Positions 33,287 to 40,847 of a DNA stretch of 48,789 nucleotides are shown here, piece after piece. The translations under genes were made by a program, and so were the position numbers. Source of the stretch: Halobacteriales archaeon SW_7_65_23 (GTDB lineage Archaea; Halobacteriota; Halobacteria; Halobacteriales; Haloarculaceae); the NCBI GenBank assembly GCA_003022725.1, contig PXSQ01000017.1, positions 12,449 to 61,237 on the forward strand. Direction: 5' to 3'. Under the pieces are notes generated by a model, which was not told the origin of the DNA, ran no database searches, and saw only the letters and a program-made list of their open reading frames with translations. Position 1 is the stretch's first letter, and the number at the start of each line of letters is the position of its first letter.

Positions 33287-34344
33287 CGCTCGCGGAGACG
33301 ATCAGCTCCGCGCTCGGCCTTGAGGGCGCCGTCGGGCAGTTCGTCGGCGGCTTCATCGGAGCCGCGATCGTCGGGACGTTCATCCTCGCGAACGCCGCCG
33401 TCGCCGGCCCGTGGGCCAAGCGGAAGATCACCGCGGCGTTTACCGACCGGATCTCCGTCGACAAGCTCGGCCCGCTCGGGATCGGGATCATCATCCCCGA
33501 CGCCGTCCGGCTGATCTCCAAGGAACTGATCGTCCCCGAGGGCGTCGACCGTCCCGCGTGGGACATCGCGCCGCTGATTATCGCCTCCTCGGCGATCCTG
33601 GGCTTTGCGGTCATCCCGATGGGGTCGATCGGCTCTGTCGACCTGCAGCTGGCCGATCCCGAGGTCGGGCTGGCGTTCGTGTTCGCGGTGGCGTCGATCG
33701 CGTCGGTCGGCCTGGTGATGGCCGGTTACGCGTCGAACAACAAGTACTCGTTCCTCGGCGGCCTGCGCGCCGTCGCCCAGAATCTCGCCTACGAGATCCC
33801 GCTGATCCTCACCGGCATCTCGGTAGTGATTTTCGCCGGCACGCTCCAGCTGAGCGAGATCGTCGCGACGCAGCAACAGTCGCTCGTCGAGCTCGGTCCG
33901 GTGGCAATCCCCGCCTGGTTCGCGATCGTCAACCCGTTCGCGTTCATCCTGTTTCTGGCCGCGAACATGGCGGAGGTCGGCCGCAACCCCTTCGACATTC
34001 CGGAGGCACCGACCGAGATTGTCGCCGGCTTCCAGACGGAGTACTCCTCGGTGTACTTCGTGCTGATCTACCTCGGGGAGTTCGTCCACATCTTTCTCGG
34101 CGGCGCGATCATCGCGACGATCTTCCTCGGCGGGCCGTCAGGGCCGGGGCCGGCGTCGATCGGCCTGCTGTGGTTCCTGGTGAAGATCTGGGGCGTGTTC
34201 CTGCTGACCCAGTGGGCACGCTCGGCGCTGCCGCGGGTTCGCATCGACCAGCTGATCGAGATCGGCTGGAAAGGCATGCTGGTGCTCGCCTTCGCGAACC
34301 TGTTCGTGACTGCGGTCATCGTGGGGGTGCTGGCCCCGCTATGA
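33283..34344 (+). CDS. nuoH: Complex I subunit H
   Basis: 353 residues, eight predicted membrane helices. Hallmarks are MADERKV-equivalent region replaced by KLGPLGIGIIIPDAVRL, and the conserved NPFDIPEAPTEIVAGFQTEYS quinone-channel loop, which is complete. It connects the membrane arm with subunits B and D. ATGA overlaps exist on both sides: with nuoCD at 33283 and with the 17-codon mini-cistron at 34341. Confidence 0.95.
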   Translation: MTLAETISSALGLEGAVGQFVGGFIGAAIVGTFILANAAVAGPWAKRKITAAFTDRISVDKLGPLGIGIIIPDAVRLISKELIVPEGVDRPAWDIAPLIIASSAILGFAVIPMGSIGSVDLQLADPEVGLAFVFAVASIASVGLVMAGYASNNKYSFLGGLRAVAQNLAYEIPLILTGISVVIFAGTLQLSEIVATQQQSLVELGPVAIPAWFAIVNPFAFILFLAANMAEVGRNPFDIPEAPTEIVAGFQTEYSSVYFVLIYLGEFVHIFLGGAIIATIFLGGPSGPGPASIGLLWFLVKIWGVFLLTQWARSALPRVRIDQLIEIGWKGMLVLAFANLFVTAVIVGVLAPL

Positions 34345-34394
34345 CCCCGAGCATCGACGCGCGACCGCCACGACACGGAGGAATCACAGCATGA
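34341..34394 (+). CDS. 17-codon mini-cistron bridging nuoH and nuoI
   Basis: ATG at 34341 overlaps the nuoH stop (ATGA) and its TGA (34392-34394) overlaps the nuoI ATG (ATGA). The peptide would be MTPSIDARPPRHGGITA, of no known family. It has the same length (54 nt with stop) and topology as the mini-cistron at 18624. It probably serves to carry ribosomes to nuoI; expression of the peptide is unproven. Confidence 0.45.
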   Translation: MTPSIDARPPRHGGITA

Positions 34395-34852
34395 TCGGCA
34401 TACTCAAAGGCATGGCAACGACGATGAAACACGCCCTGGACGGCGAGACGTTCACCGTCTCGTACCCGGAAGAAGAGCCCGACGTGTCGCCGCGGTTCCG
34501 CGGCGTCCACAAGTTCAGCCAGGAACGGTGTATCTGGTGTCGGCAGTGTGAGAACGTCTGCCCGAACGACACCATCCAGATCGTGATGGACGACCAGCGC
34601 AACGGCGAGCAGTACAACCTCCACATCGGCCAGTGCATTTACTGCCGGCTCTGCGAGGAGGTCTGCCCCGTCGACGCCATTCTCCTGACGGAGAACTTCG
34701 AGTTCGTCGGCGACACCAAGGACGAACTCGCCTACAACAAGGAGGAGCTCAAGAACGTTCCCTGGTATAAAGATCTTGACCCGCTGGAGTCGCGGGAGCC
34801 CGACCGCGAAGCGTGGGTCGGCGAGGGCGACGGCGAGGTCGACTACCAGTAA
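34391..34852 (+). CDS. nuoI: Complex I ferredoxin-like subunit I
   Basis: 153 residues with two [4Fe-4S] motifs, CIWCRQCENVCP and CIYCRLCEEVCP, that wire electrons towards subunit B. The N-terminal GILKGMATTMKHAL helix and C-terminal acidic tail are typical. It is the last nuo gene here: nuoJ, K, L, M and N, which normally follow, are absent, and a LysE exporter begins 22 bp later. Confidence 0.96.
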   Translation: MIGILKGMATTMKHALDGETFTVSYPEEEPDVSPRFRGVHKFSQERCIWCRQCENVCPNDTIQIVMDDQRNGEQYNLHIGQCIYCRLCEEVCPVDAILLTENFEFVGDTKDELAYNKEELKNVPWYKDLDPLESREPDREAWVGEGDGEVDYQ

Positions 34853-34873
34853 CGCCCTGGTGAGTGACGGTCC

Positions 34874-35527
34874 GTGGTTCTCACCGACGCGATCGATCTG
34901 GCTGTTCTGCTGGCGTTCGTTCCGGCGGTGCTGGCGATCGTCGTCTCGCCGGGGCCGGATTCGGTGTACACGCTGACACGGAGTCTCAGCGGCGGCCGCG
35001 CGGCGGGCGTCGCCGCGGGGCTCGGGACGGCTACCGGCGTGCTGGTGCACACGGCCGCCGCCGTGCTCGGGCTGTCCGCGCTCCTGCGGACCACGGCTGA
35101 GGCGTACCTGCTGGTGAAGTACGTGGGAGCGCTCTACCTCGTGTATCTCGGGGTCCAACTGCTCAGGAGCGACGAGACGTTCGAGATCGACGCCGAGTCC
35201 GGGACGGGTGAGCAGTCACTCCTCGGGTCCTACAGGCGGGCAGTCGTGATCAACGTCTCCAACCCGCAGGTGGCCGTGTTCGTCATCGCCTTCTTCCCGC
35301 AGTTCGTGCCGCCGTCGGCGAACGCCACCCTCCAGCTGTCGATCCTCGGCGTGGTGTACGCCGCGCTTAGCTTCCTGTACCTCGGCGGGGTGGCGCTGTT
35401 CGCGGGCCGGGTCCGGCACCGCCTGCTCGACGCCACGCTCACCAGACGGGCCGTCCAGTACGCTAGCGGCAGCGTCCTGATCGGGTTCGGGCTCAAACTC
35501 GCGCTGGACGACGGGCCCACTCCGTGA
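34874..35527 (+). CDS. LysE/RhtB family amino-acid exporter
   Basis: 217 residues, GTG start, six predicted helices. The family start AFVPAVLAIVVSPGPDSVYTL with the SPGPD motif is clear, followed by GRAAGVAAGLGTATG and VKYVGALYLVYLGVQLL. It exports amino acids or related small molecules. It follows nuoI by only 22 bp and may be co-transcribed with the nuo genes, although it has no functional link; this position is where nuoJ would be expected. Confidence 0.92.
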   Translation: MVLTDAIDLAVLLAFVPAVLAIVVSPGPDSVYTLTRSLSGGRAAGVAAGLGTATGVLVHTAAAVLGLSALLRTTAEAYLLVKYVGALYLVYLGVQLLRSDETFEIDAESGTGEQSLLGSYRRAVVINVSNPQVAVFVIAFFPQFVPPSANATLQLSILGVVYAALSFLYLGGVALFAGRVRHRLLDATLTRRAVQYASGSVLIGFGLKLALDDGPTP

Positions 35528-35682
35528 CAGCGCTGAGTTCCCGAACCGTACAGGGGTGCGCGAACGTAATCTGGCGGGTGGCCGGTAGACGGTGAGTAGT
35601 CCGCCAACCGACTGGGAACCAGGAAGCTCCTGCCAGCACAAAGATACCTTTTTGCCGGCGGGGTGTGTCATGTGCTAGCGCA

Positions 35683-35883
35683 ATGGTGTTCAAGAAGATC
35701 ACGCTGATCGGATCGAGTGGCGAATCGTTCGACGACGCGGTTGACGACGCGGTCGACCGCGCGGACGCGACGCTGCAGAACGTCCACTGGGTCGAAGTCG
35801 ACGAACTGGGAGTAGAGATCGCGTCGGTCGACGGCCGGGAGTACCAGGCAGAAGTGACAGTCGCGTTCGAACTGGAGGACTGA
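35683..35883 (+). CDS. Dodecin
   Basis: 66 residues, the full dodecin length. Trp36 in VHWVEV stacks on the bound flavin in archaeal dodecins, and [18 protein letters not shown] is the family N-terminus. The dodecamer stores riboflavin or lumichrome. The ATG at 35683 is chosen over one at 35665 because it begins at the domain. A TATA-like ATACCTTTTT near 35645 supports it. ribH is 1.8 kb downstream. Confidence 0.95.
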   Translation: MVFKKITLIGSSGESFDDAVDDAVDRADATLQNVHWVEVDELGVEIASVDGREYQAEVTVAFELED

Positions 35884-35896
35884 ACGCCGCAGTCGG

Positions 35897-36259
35897 TCAG
35901 GTCCGGAAGCTCTCGCCGCAGCCACACTCGCTAACGACGTTGGGGTTCTCGACGTGGAACCCCTCGCCCTGGAGCCCGCCCTCGTAATCGAGGACCGAGC
36001 CCTCGATGTAGTTCATGCTGGCGGGGTCGACGAACACCCGCAGGCCGTGGTGTTCGTAGATTGTGTCGTCCTCCTCCGGCACGTTCTCGAAGCGCATCCC
36101 GTAGGAGAGGCCCGCACAGCCGCCCTGCTGGACGTACAGGCGGAGTCCGGCCTCGTCGGTGTCCATGTCTTCCCCCTCGAGGAGATCCAGGGCCTCGGAG
36201 GCTGCCGTCTCCGTGACGGCGATCTCGACTCGCCCGGGCACGTCCTCCGTGGTGCTCAT
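35897..36259 (-). CDS. IscA/ErpA-type iron-sulfur carrier
   Basis: 120 residues. The three conserved cysteines appear as GGCAGLSYGM and the C-terminal ECGCGESF. The protein binds an Fe-S cluster or iron and passes it to apo-proteins. It converges on the dodecin gene (13-bp gap) and diverges from cetZ. Confidence 0.95.
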   Translation of the reverse strand: MSTTEDVPGRVEIAVTETAASEALDLLEGEDMDTDEAGLRLYVQQGGCAGLSYGMRFENVPEEDDTIYEHHGLRVFVDPASMNYIEGSVLDYEGGLQGEGFHVENPNVVSECGCGESFRT

Positions 36260-36413
36260 ACTGTTCTTTACCCGCCCGACACTGTTAATCCTGACGGGTC
36301 CGACCGGGTCCGACTGGGTCCGGGTGGTCGTTCCTGCCGGTAACCCTCCCTTACCCTCGCCGGTCGCGAATAATCACTAATGTACAAAGTGTATTCTATC
36401 GCACGGTAACTGC

Positions 36414-37589
36414 ATGAAAATCGCTGTCATCAGCTTCGGGAACGCTGGGGGGAAAATAACTGACAAACTGCTCTGGTACGAGCAGGAGTCGGGCAGAAAC
36501 CTGATCGCGTCGGCCATCTCGGTGAACTCCGCGCGGGTGGACCTGGCGCGGCTCGAACACCTGCCACACGACAACCAGTTCCTGGTCGGCCAGACGGACC
36601 CGCGCATGAAAGGCCACGGCGTCGGCGGCGACCCGGACCTGGGCGCAGAGATCACCGAAATGGACCGACACGAGATCGACCGCGCGCTGGACGCGGTCCC
36701 CGTGTTTGACATCGACGCGTTCCTCGTCGTTGCAGGGCTGGGCGGCGGCACCGGCAGCGGCGGCGCGCCGCGGCTGGCCGAGGAAATTCGCGACCGGTAC
36801 GAAGAGCCCGTCTACGGGCTCGGTATCCTCCCAAGCACGGACGAGGGGAGCCGCGCAGTGCTGAACGCGGCGCGCTCGTTCAGGTCGTTCGCAGAGGCGA
36901 CGAACAACCTCTTCCTGTTCGACAACAATGTCTGGCGAGGCAGCGGCGACACTGTCGAGAGCGGGTACGACCGCACGAACGAGGAGATCGCCAAGCGCGT
37001 CGTAACCCTGCTGGGCGCCGGCGAGATCGATGGCTCGCCCGTCTCGGAGAACGCGATAGACTCGAGCGACATCCGCCGTACCCTCTCGAACAGCGGCGTC
37101 AGCAGCATCGCCTACGCGGAGGACGAACGGATCCCGAACACGAACCCCGGGCTGCTCGGCCGTTTCAAGTCCAGCGGGAAAAACGGCCTCGAAGAGACCG
37201 ACGCCGCGGCGAAGGTCAACGGCCTGATCAGACAGGCTGTCCAGTCACGGCTCACCTGCCCCGCTGGGATCGGCTCCGCCGAGCGATCGCTGATCGTCGT
37301 CTCCGGGCCGCCGGACGCCATCTCGCAGAAGGGAATCGAGAGCGCCCGCCAGTGGCTCGAACGGCGTACCGGGAGCGTCGAGGTGCTCTCGGGCGACGAC
37401 CCCCGTCCCCGGGCCAACTCGCTCAGGGCAGTCGTCCTGCTCTCGAACGTTACCGACGTGCCGCCGGTCGATCGACTCCAGGAGCTCGCCGTCGAGGCCG
37501 AGGAGAACATCGAAAAACACAAAGAGACCCGCAAGCGGGAGATGGAGGAGCTCATCAGAGACGAGGAGGACGCGCTCGACCCGGTGTAG
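36414..37589 (+). CDS. cetZ: CetZ-type tubulin-like GTPase
   Basis: 391 residues. The nucleotide loop GLGGGTGSGGAP (Gly-rich motif at 110-116) and the N-terminal FGNAGGKITDKLL are characteristic of the archaeal CetZ group rather than FtsZ1/2. The C-terminal half has SIAYAEDERIPN and a charged helical tail KHKETRKREMEELI. CetZ proteins polymerise with GTP and control cell shape and motility. The gene is a single unit; the upstream AATAATCACTA (36369-36379) resembles a family A end. Confidence 0.93.
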   Translation: MKIAVISFGNAGGKITDKLLWYEQESGRNLIASAISVNSARVDLARLEHLPHDNQFLVGQTDPRMKGHGVGGDPDLGAEITEMDRHEIDRALDAVPVFDIDAFLVVAGLGGGTGSGGAPRLAEEIRDRYEEPVYGLGILPSTDEGSRAVLNAARSFRSFAEATNNLFLFDNNVWRGSGDTVESGYDRTNEEIAKRVVTLLGAGEIDGSPVSENAIDSSDIRRTLSNSGVSSIAYAEDERIPNTNPGLLGRFKSSGKNGLEETDAAAKVNGLIRQAVQSRLTCPAGIGSAERSLIVVSGPPDAISQKGIESARQWLERRTGSVEVLSGDDPRPRANSLRAVVLLSNVTDVPPVDRLQELAVEAEENIEKHKETRKREMEELIRDEEDALDPV

Positions 37590-37642
37590 GAGTACCCGTC
37601 GGAGGAGGCCTGCCGGTCCCGAAGGCGGCCGAGCAATGCCGG

Positions 37643-37673
37643 GGTAAAAGAAGCTACCGGTAGACCTTTTACC
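37643..37673. promoter_or_regulatory. Nested palindromes over the ribH TATA box
   Basis: Outer arms GGTAAAAG (37643-37650) and CTTTTACC (37666-37673); centred between them is the perfect 10-bp palindrome CTACCGGTAG (37654-37663). The right outer arm overlaps the likely TATA box (CTTTTAC, about 25 nt before ATG 37695), so a bound regulator would occlude initiation. A riboflavin-linked repressor such as an RbkR-type protein is a candidate, by context only. Confidence 0.5.
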
Positions 37674-37694
37674 GGCCCATCCCGGGAGCTAGAC

Positions 37695-38120
37695 ATGGTA
37701 CGGCTCGGGTTCGTCGTCGCGCAGTTCAACAAAGAGAGCCCCGTCACCCACGAGATGGCGACGGCGGCTCGCGAGCGCGCGGTCGAGCGCGACGCGACGA
37801 TAGTCGAGACGATCGAGGTTCCGGGCTCGTACGACACGCCGCTGGCGGCCGACAGGCTGGCTCGCCGCGACGACGTCGACGCGGTCGTGGCGCTGGGTGC
37901 GATCATCACCGGCGACACGAACCACGACCAGGTGATCGCCGACGCGGCGGCACAGGGCCTGACCGACGTCAGTCTCGACCGGGACACGCCGGTCGCGCTG
38001 GGGATCATTGGCCCGGGGATGAGCCACGCCGAAGCGCGCGAGCGGATCGACTACGGTGCGACCGCGGTCGACAGTGCGGTCGACATGGTCACAGCGCTCG
38101 AAGCTACTGATCAAGCATGA
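37695..38120 (+). CDS. ribH: 6,7-dimethyl-8-ribityllumazine synthase
   Basis: 141 residues. Conserved elements are FVVAQFNKE, EVPGSYDTPLAADRLA, LGAIITGDTNHDQVI (with the catalytic His in TNHD) and DTPVALGIIG. It condenses 5-amino-6-ribitylaminouracil with dihydroxybutanone phosphate, the penultimate riboflavin step. It overlaps the downstream aminotransferase by 4 bp (ATGA), an unusual partner. Nested palindromes cover its promoter. Confidence 0.94.
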   Translation: MVRLGFVVAQFNKESPVTHEMATAARERAVERDATIVETIEVPGSYDTPLAADRLARRDDVDAVVALGAIITGDTNHDQVIADAAAQGLTDVSLDRDTPVALGIIGPGMSHAEARERIDYGATAVDSAVDMVTALEATDQA

Positions 38121-39277
38121 CTGAGCAACTCACCTTCGCGGAGCGGGTACAGAGAGTGTCGCCGAGCGCTACGCTCGCGATCAGCAACAAGGCGTCCGAA
38201 CTCAAGGCCGAGGGCGTCGACGTCGTCGACCTGAGCGTCGGCGAGCCGGATTTCGATACGCCGGGGAATATCAAGGGTGCAGCGGAGGAGGCGCTGGACG
38301 CCGGGGAGACGGGGTACACGCCGTCGCCGGGCATCCCGCGGCTGCGCGAGGCCATCGCGGAGAAACTCCATGCCGACGGCCTCGACCAGTACGGCCCGGA
38401 GAACGTGATGGTCACGCCCGGCGGCAAGCAGGCGCTGTTCGAGGTGTTCCAGACGCTCGTCGAGGACGGCGACGAGGTCGTGTTGCTCGACCCCGCGTGG
38501 GTGTCATACGAGGCGATGGCGAAAATCGCCGGCGGCGACCTCTCGCGGGTCGACACCGCACAGTACGACTTCGCCCTGGAGCCGGCGCTCGACGACCTCG
38601 CCGAGGTCGTGAGCGACGGGACGACGCTGCTGGTGGTCAACTCGCCGGGCAACCCCCACGGCGCGGTGTACACCGACGCCGCCCTGGAAGGGGTGCGCGA
38701 CCTGGCAGTCGAGCACGACATCACAGTGGTCTCCGACGAGATCTACAAAGAGATCACCTACGACGGCGTGGAGATGACGAGCCTCGGGACGTTCGACGGA
38801 ATGGGCGACCGGACGATCACCGTCAACGGGTTCTCGAAGGCGTACGCGATGACGGGCTGGCGGCTGGGCTACTTCGCCGGTCCCGAGTCGCTGCTCGACC
38901 AGGCCGGGAAGGTCCACGGCCACTCGGTCTCCTGTGCCACCAACTTCGTCCAGCACGCTGGCGTCGAGGCGCTGGAAAACACCGACGAGGCGGTCGCGGA
39001 GATGGCCGCCGCCTTCGAGGAACGTCGTGACATGCTCGTCGACGCGTTCCAGGACCGCGGCGTCGACGTCGTGGAGCCGAAAGGGGCGTTCTACATGATG
39101 CTGCCGGTCGCCGACGACGACCAGGCGTGGTGCGACGAGGCGATCAGCGACGCACACGTCGCGACCGTCCCCGGGAGTGCGTTCGGCACGCCCGGCTACG
39201 CCCGCATCTCCTACGCCAACAGCACGGAACGGCTGCGCGAGGCCGTCGACCGGCTGGACGAGTACGACCTGCTCTGA
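38117..39277 (+). CDS. Class I aminotransferase, aspartate-type
   Basis: 386 residues. PLP lysine in FSKAYAMTGWRLGY, NSPGNPHGAVY, and the substrate Arg in ARISYANS. LSVGEPDFDTPGNIKGAAEEAL is typical of archaeal and Thermus-type aspartate aminotransferases. It is translationally coupled to ribH. No known riboflavin step needs a transaminase of this type, so the pairing may only be for co-expression. Confidence 0.93.
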   Translation: MTEQLTFAERVQRVSPSATLAISNKASELKAEGVDVVDLSVGEPDFDTPGNIKGAAEEALDAGETGYTPSPGIPRLREAIAEKLHADGLDQYGPENVMVTPGGKQALFEVFQTLVEDGDEVVLLDPAWVSYEAMAKIAGGDLSRVDTAQYDFALEPALDDLAEVVSDGTTLLVVNSPGNPHGAVYTDAALEGVRDLAVEHDITVVSDEIYKEITYDGVEMTSLGTFDGMGDRTITVNGFSKAYAMTGWRLGYFAGPESLLDQAGKVHGHSVSCATNFVQHAGVEALENTDEAVAEMAAAFEERRDMLVDAFQDRGVDVVEPKGAFYMMLPVADDDQAWCDEAISDAHVATVPGSAFGTPGYARISYANSTERLREAVDRLDEYDLL

Positions 39278-39403
39278 TCGCCACGAAACCCGTCCAGCAT
39301 ACCGCGACGAGCATAGCGAGCGAGGGCCCCCGAGCGCGGAAAGGCGGTGGGCAACAAGCTGGTAAGAACCCACTTCGGTGCCCGAGGCGAATGTCAACAC
39401 GGT

Positions 39404-39859
39404 ATGTCTTCCGATCGAGTGATCGAGCTGTTGTGCAACGCCTACGGCGACGAGATCGAGACCGTGATGAACTACCAGACGAACGCCATCGTCCTCGACG
39501 GGGTTCGCGCCGAGGAGATCAAAGAGAGCCTCCAGGCGGACATCCAGGAGGAGCTGGGCCACGCCGAGCAGCTGGGCAACCGCCTCAAGCAACTCGACGC
39601 CCGACCGCCCGCGTCCATGGAGTTCACGGCCCGCCAGGAGTCCCTCCAGCCGCCGGAGGACTCGACGAACGTGATCGCGGTCATCAACGGCGTGCTCGAC
39701 GCCGAGGAGGACGCGATCTCGACCTACCGCGACCTGATCGACGCCGCCGAGGAGGCGGACGACCCCGTCACCGAGGACCTCGCCGTGACGATTCTGGCCG
39801 ACGAGGAGGCCCACCGGACCGAGTTCCGCGGGTTCCAGAAGGAGTACCAGAGCGACTGA
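39404..39859 (+). CDS. Ferritin-like di-iron protein
   Basis: 151 residues, four-helix bundle. Metal-ligand motifs are EIETVMNYQ (Glu in helix 1), EELGHAEQL (ExxH), EEDAISTYR and DEEAHRTEF (ExxH). This matches the rubrerythrin/bacterioferritin-like group used for iron storage or peroxide defence. The ATG at 39404 starts the first helix; earlier starts are unrelated. The A of its TGA stop is the first base of a family A element. Confidence 0.9.
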   Translation: MSSDRVIELLCNAYGDEIETVMNYQTNAIVLDGVRAEEIKESLQADIQEELGHAEQLGNRLKQLDARPPASMEFTARQESLQPPEDSTNVIAVINGVLDAEEDAISTYRDLIDAAEEADDPVTEDLAVTILADEEAHRTEFRGFQKEYQSD

Positions 39860-40010
39860 CAGTGGTTGTTGTGACTCTTTACCGCCGGGCAGATGTGACT
39901 CTGTCCAGTGCCACGACAGTATATCGGCTACTTCAAGCCACGAAACATCAGATTTGGGACGGCCCGGCTTGAGTAAATCACGTCTGGCTGTATAATCACA
40001 ATAACCACAT
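39859..40010. mobile_element. Composite element: family C core inside family A ends (152 bp)
   Basis: The outer ends are family A: ACAGTGGTTGTTGTGA, CTCTTTACCGCCGGGC on the left, TCACAATAACCACAT on the right. From about 39890 to 39994 the interior is family C (CAGATGTGACTC, CAGTGCCACGACAGT, CGTCTGGCTGTATA), with its left TATACAGC missing. This is a family C element lodged in a family A element, later diverged. It begins on the ferritin stop codon. Confidence 0.8.
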
Positions 40011-40021
40011 GAGCCGTTCCG

Positions 40022-40360
40022 TCAGGACGGGAGCGGACAGAGGCTCGCGGTAAAGACGACCGTCTCGTCGGTGTCGTTCCGCGCGCCGTGAACGACGCCG
40101 CGCTCGTGCAGGACGACGCCCGGCGCCGCGACGTCCTCGCGTTCGTGCTCCTCGTCGCCCTGCATGACGGTGACCGTCCCTTTGAGCACGTGGAACACGT
40201 TCGTGCTGTCGTCGTGCTCGTGGGGCTCGACCGTCGAGCCGGGCCCGAGTGCGAACAGTTTGACCAGCACGTCGTCCTCGACGACCAGTTCCGCGGTTTC
40301 GACCTGTCCCACGCCGGGATCGAGCTGTTCCCGCTCCGTGTCGAATCTGTCGAGTGCCAT
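40022..40360 (-). CDS. Small cupin-domain protein
   Basis: 112 residues, single double-stranded beta-helix. Metal-binding cupin motif 1 is EPHEHDDSTNVFHVLKG and motif 2 includes VLHERGVVHGARN. It may be a metal-dependent enzyme or a binding protein; the family does not fix a function. The ATG at 40360 is chosen because the domain starts soon after; a minus-strand CTTTATG TATA box at 40384-40390 fits a leaderless start. Confidence 0.85.
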   Translation of the reverse strand: MALDRFDTEREQLDPGVGQVETAELVVEDDVLVKLFALGPGSTVEPHEHDDSTNVFHVLKGTVTVMQGDEEHEREDVAAPGVVLHERGVVHGARNDTDETVVFTASLCPLPS

Positions 40361-40383
40361 ACGCCCGCTTCCGGCGTGGCGGA

Positions 40384-40433
40384 CATAAAGCCCGTCTTCG
40401 AGTTTCGTGATCCCGAGAATCTTCGATTCTCGG
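40384..40433 (-). promoter_or_regulatory. Promoter and hairpin upstream of the cupin gene
   Basis: TATA box CTTTATG (minus strand, 40384-40390), about 25 nt before the cupin ATG. Upstream lies a perfect 9-bp inverted repeat CCGAGAATC (40413-40421) / GATTCTCGG (40425-40433) with a 3-base centre. The repeat abuts the BRE region and is a likely operator. Confidence 0.5.
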
Positions 40434-40481
40434 ACGACGGTGCTTGCATCGTCCGGGACGGATGAGCGGCCGGCCCCTTTC

Positions 40482-40542
40482 ATACTGGTGGCTGTAATTC
40501 TTTTCTCAATTCGAGTTTTCACGTACGTACAGCCACCAGTAT
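40482..40542. mobile_element. MITE-like element, family B, copy 6 (61 bp, internally deleted)
   Basis: ATACTGGTGGCTGTAA, TTCTTTTCTC, AATTCGAGTTTTCACGTACG and TACAGCCACCAGTAT. It is inverted relative to copy 1 and lacks the central 50 bp. Its last two bases are shared with the start of the family D element. Confidence 0.85.
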
Positions 40543-40650
40543 ACTGTCGGACGTAACTCTGTGTCACATCGTGACACTCTCCTGGCTGTATTCGTACGGT
40601 TGAACGGCTGAACGTGACGCGTGACTCCACGAAATTACGTCCGACAGTAT
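40541..40650. mobile_element. MITE-like element, family D (110 bp)
   Basis: Perfect 16-bp terminal repeats ATACTGTCGGACGTAA (40541-40556) and TTACGTCCGACAGTAT (40635-40650), no ORF. It directly abuts a family B element. Its termini are also related to the inverted repeat at 24012-24056. This is the only complete copy in the window. Confidence 0.8.
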
Positions 40651-40702
40651 CAGTCCCGCCCGGCGTGGCAGTCCAGGCTGGGCGGGACTGAAAGGGGCGA
40701 GG
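40651..40702 (+). ncRNA. 11-bp stem hairpin followed by TGAAAGGGGCGAGG
   Basis: CAGTCCCGCCC (40651-40661) pairs perfectly with GGGCGGGACTG (40680-40690) across an 18-base loop, followed at once by AAAGGGGCGAGG. The sequence TGAAAGGGGC also occurs at 6863 and, inverted, at 40473. It starts directly after the family D element. It may be a small RNA or an end structure of a lost mobile element; expression is unknown. Confidence 0.35.
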
Positions 40703-40847
40703 CGTTCGACGAGCGAGGCGTCTCTGAACACCACCGGGGTGACCCGGGACGGAACGACAGTATTCGGGGTCGGACGGATGAATTCCCACCTTCCAGGATG
40801 GACCAACGGGTCTATGTGTCGACGCCACCAAGTCGGAGGCGAGTCGA
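40703..40847. other. Intergenic stretch before the metal-handling cluster
   Basis: 145 bp with no gene recognised. No clear TATA box is visible ahead of ATG 40848, so the promoter may be weak, non-canonical or lie further upstream among the mobile elements. Confidence 0.3.

Noticed and set aside
36369-36379. Solo family A end (AATAATCACTA) upstream of cetZ.
   Set aside because: Only 11 bp match, no partner end or interior sequence; chance similarity in an AT-rich promoter is equally likely.
37590-37694. FMN riboswitch upstream of ribH.
   Set aside because: The gap is about 100 bp with palindromes over the TATA box and no RFN-type multi-helix core; a protein operator fits better.
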